Origin: an uncultured Chloroflexota bacterium | GTDB lineage: Bacteria > Chloroflexota > Anaerolineae > Caldilineales > Caldilineaceae | Direction of reading: 5' to 3' | DNA: 5,936 nucleotides | Assembly: GCA_903879975.1 (NCBI GenBank) | Contig: CAIRNL010000035.1 | Coordinates: 1 to 5,936, forward strand | Shown: piece after piece, positions 5,014-5,936 of the stretch | How positions within the stretch are numbered: position 1 is the first letter of the stretch | Layout of the letters: each line of letters begins with the position of its first letter | Notes under the pieces: generated by a model | The model's database searches: none | Told to the model about the DNA's origin: nothing | Seen by the model: the letters and a program-made list of their open reading frames with translations, nothing else | Translations under genes and position numbers: made by a program

Positions 5014-5814
5014 ATGACTGTTGCCGTGAACCAAAAATCTGCCCAGGCCGCCCCCGCGACTGCACAGCCCATCCTGGAAGCCAAAGGCGTCTCCAAGGCA
5101 TTCGGCCATGTCCAGGCGTTGAACAGTGTCGACTTTGAGTTGTATCCAGGCGAAGTGGTGGCCCTGATCGGCGATAACGGCGCCGGCAAGTCCACGCTGG
5201 TCAAGATTCTTTCTGGTATCTACCGCAAGGACACAGGTCAGATCTTCATCGACGGTGTGCCCGTCGAGATCCATGGGCCGAAAGATGCCGAACGTATCGC
5301 CGGCATCTCTACCGTCTACCAGGATTTGGCGTTGGTAGATGTGCGCGATGTCGGCTCGAACATCTATCTGCACATAGAACCGACCCGGTGGCGCTTCTTT
5401 ATTGATTTCAAGAAGATGTATGCCGATGCACAGCGTATCATCAGTATCCTGCGTATCGACATGCCTTCGGTGCGTGTCAACGTGGGTGAACTGTCCGGAG
5501 GGCAGCGGCAGGGTGTCGCCATCTCGCGCGCGCTGGCGCGTGGCGGCCGCATCTTCATTATGGATGAGCCGACTGCAGCCCTGGGCGTTGAGCAGCAGCA
5601 CAAGGTGAACGAGTTAATTGCCAGCTTGAAGGCAGAGGGGAAAACGGTCCTGGTGATCAGCCACAATCTGGAGCACGTCTTTACCGTGGCGGACCGCCTG
5701 ATCGTTCTGCGGCGCGGCAGGCGCGTTGGCACACGCCTCAAGACCGAGACAACTCGGGAAGAGATCGTCGGCCTGATTACGGCCGCCATCAAAGGGGACG
5801 AAGACGCAGCATAG
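5014..5814 (+). CDS. Sugar ABC transporter ATP-binding protein, single nucleotide-binding domain (CUT2, FrcA-like)
   Basis: This 266-residue cytoplasmic ATPase powers the importer. All ABC motifs are intact: Walker A GDNGAGKST at 53-61, Q-loop Gln103 in STVYQD, signature LSGGQRQ at 160-166, Walker B RIFIMDE at 179-185 and the switch His217 in VISHN. The helical segment contains NIYLHIEPTRW (116-126), where relatives usually have a NLFLGRE-type sequence. It has one nucleotide-binding domain, unlike the roughly 500-residue double-domain ATPases (RbsA, XylG, LsrA, YtfR) common in this transporter class, so it should work as a homodimer. The frame is open back to ATG 4930, but that lies inside the upstream hairpin. 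ATG 5014 has AAGGAG at 4999-5004 and leaves a short 18-residue tail before the first strand, so I use 5014. The 145-base gap from the binding-protein gene carries no evident promoter. Confidence 0.93.
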   Translation: MTVAVNQKSAQAAPATAQPILEAKGVSKAFGHVQALNSVDFELYPGEVVALIGDNGAGKSTLVKILSGIYRKDTGQIFIDGVPVEIHGPKDAERIAGISTVYQDLALVDVRDVGSNIYLHIEPTRWRFFIDFKKMYADAQRIISILRIDMPSVRVNVGELSGGQRQGVAISRALARGGRIFIMDEPTAALGVEQQHKVNELIASLKAEGKTVLVISHNLEHVFTVADRLIVLRRGRRVGTRLKTETTREEIVGLITAAIKGDEDAA

Positions 5815-5926
5815 CTGCTGTAGACAGACCTGCTGTGCATGACTCCTGTCCAGGCTGGCTTCTTGCAGGGCAGCTGGAATCGAAAACACGACACAACAAA
5901 CGATCATCCTGAAAGTAGGTAGTCAT
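5815..5926 (+). other. Intergenic spacer after the ATPase gene
   Basis: These 112 bases show no stop-and-T-tract terminator and no good promoter. The only repeat seen is a 7-base direct repeat CTGCTGT (5816-5822 and 5833-5839). The end of the spacer is A-rich and holds a weak ribosome site (AGTAGG, about 5914-5919) before the ATG at 5927, which suggests the operon continues. Confidence 0.5.
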
Positions 5927-5936
5927 ATGGCGTCGA
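5927..5936 (+). CDS. Probable start of the next operon gene (truncated)
   Basis: ATG GCG TCG, encoding Met-Ala-Ser, begins at 5927 and runs off the window after ten bases. A modest AGTAGG ribosome site lies 7 nt upstream. Same strand and a lack of any terminator after the ATPase suggest a further operon member, perhaps a catabolic dehydrogenase or dehydratase by analogy with known sugar-acid operons. Nothing in ten bases identifies it. Confidence 0.35.

Noticed and set aside
5850..5879. Possible terminator hairpin after the ATPase gene (CCAGGCTG with CAGCTGG)
   Set aside because: The stem is only seven pairs with a bulge and a 13-base loop, and no T-tract follows, so it does not support termination.
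1..5936. CRISPR arrays, tRNA or rRNA genes, insertion-sequence ends
   Set aside because: I looked for regularly spaced repeats, cloverleaf-like segments and transposase genes with terminal repeats and saw none.

Overview
The window looks like G+C-rich bacterial chromosome. It carries most of one rightward catabolic operon and the start of a divergent gene at the left edge. Codon use is G/C-rich throughout. The binding protein is a lipoprotein whose mature N-terminus is a low-complexity Ala/Pro/Glu linker. That style, together with a solo Rpn/YhgA-like nuclease gene, reminds me of Chloroflexota (Caldilinea/Anaerolineae-like). This taxonomic guess is inference, because there is no rRNA or marker gene here.

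Layout. At 1-234 on the minus strand is the 5' part of a gene for a PD-(D/E)XK nuclease-like protein of the Rpn family, cut by the window edge. It starts at an ATG read leftward from 234. Positions 235-672 are a noncoding divergent control region. It holds a perfect 10-bp inverted repeat (307-345), an AT-rich sigma70-type promoter (TTGACA at 499-504, 17-bp spacer, TACTGT at 522-527), and two overlapping GTATAC-type palindromes sitting on that promoter, which resemble operators of GntR/FadR-type repressors. Then come a fumarylacetoacetate-hydrolase (FAH) family enzyme (673-1548), two different ribose-type ABC permeases (1625-2626 and 2652-3659), a sugar-binding lipoprotein (3804-4868), a single-domain sugar ABC ATPase (5014-5814), and the first codons of a probable next gene (5927 onward).

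How the genes work together. The binding protein, the two permeases and the ATPase form a complete CUT2 (ribose/xylose/rhamnose-type) importer. The leading FAH enzyme would act late in breakdown of a sugar or sugar acid. Relatives hydrolyse 2,4-diketo-3-deoxy sugar acids, such as the L-fuconate or L-rhamnonate derivatives, to pyruvate plus a small hydroxy acid. The most economical reading is an inducible operon for uptake and non-phosphorylative oxidation of a deoxysugar, aldose or sugar acid. The other enzymes probably lie downstream, past the window. The substrate cannot be fixed from this sequence.

No clearly novel system is seen. The points most worth following up are the compound operator/promoter, a strong 17-bp intercistronic hairpin between the binding-protein and ATPase genes (4928-4966), and the pairing of two distinct permeases with one single-domain ATPase.
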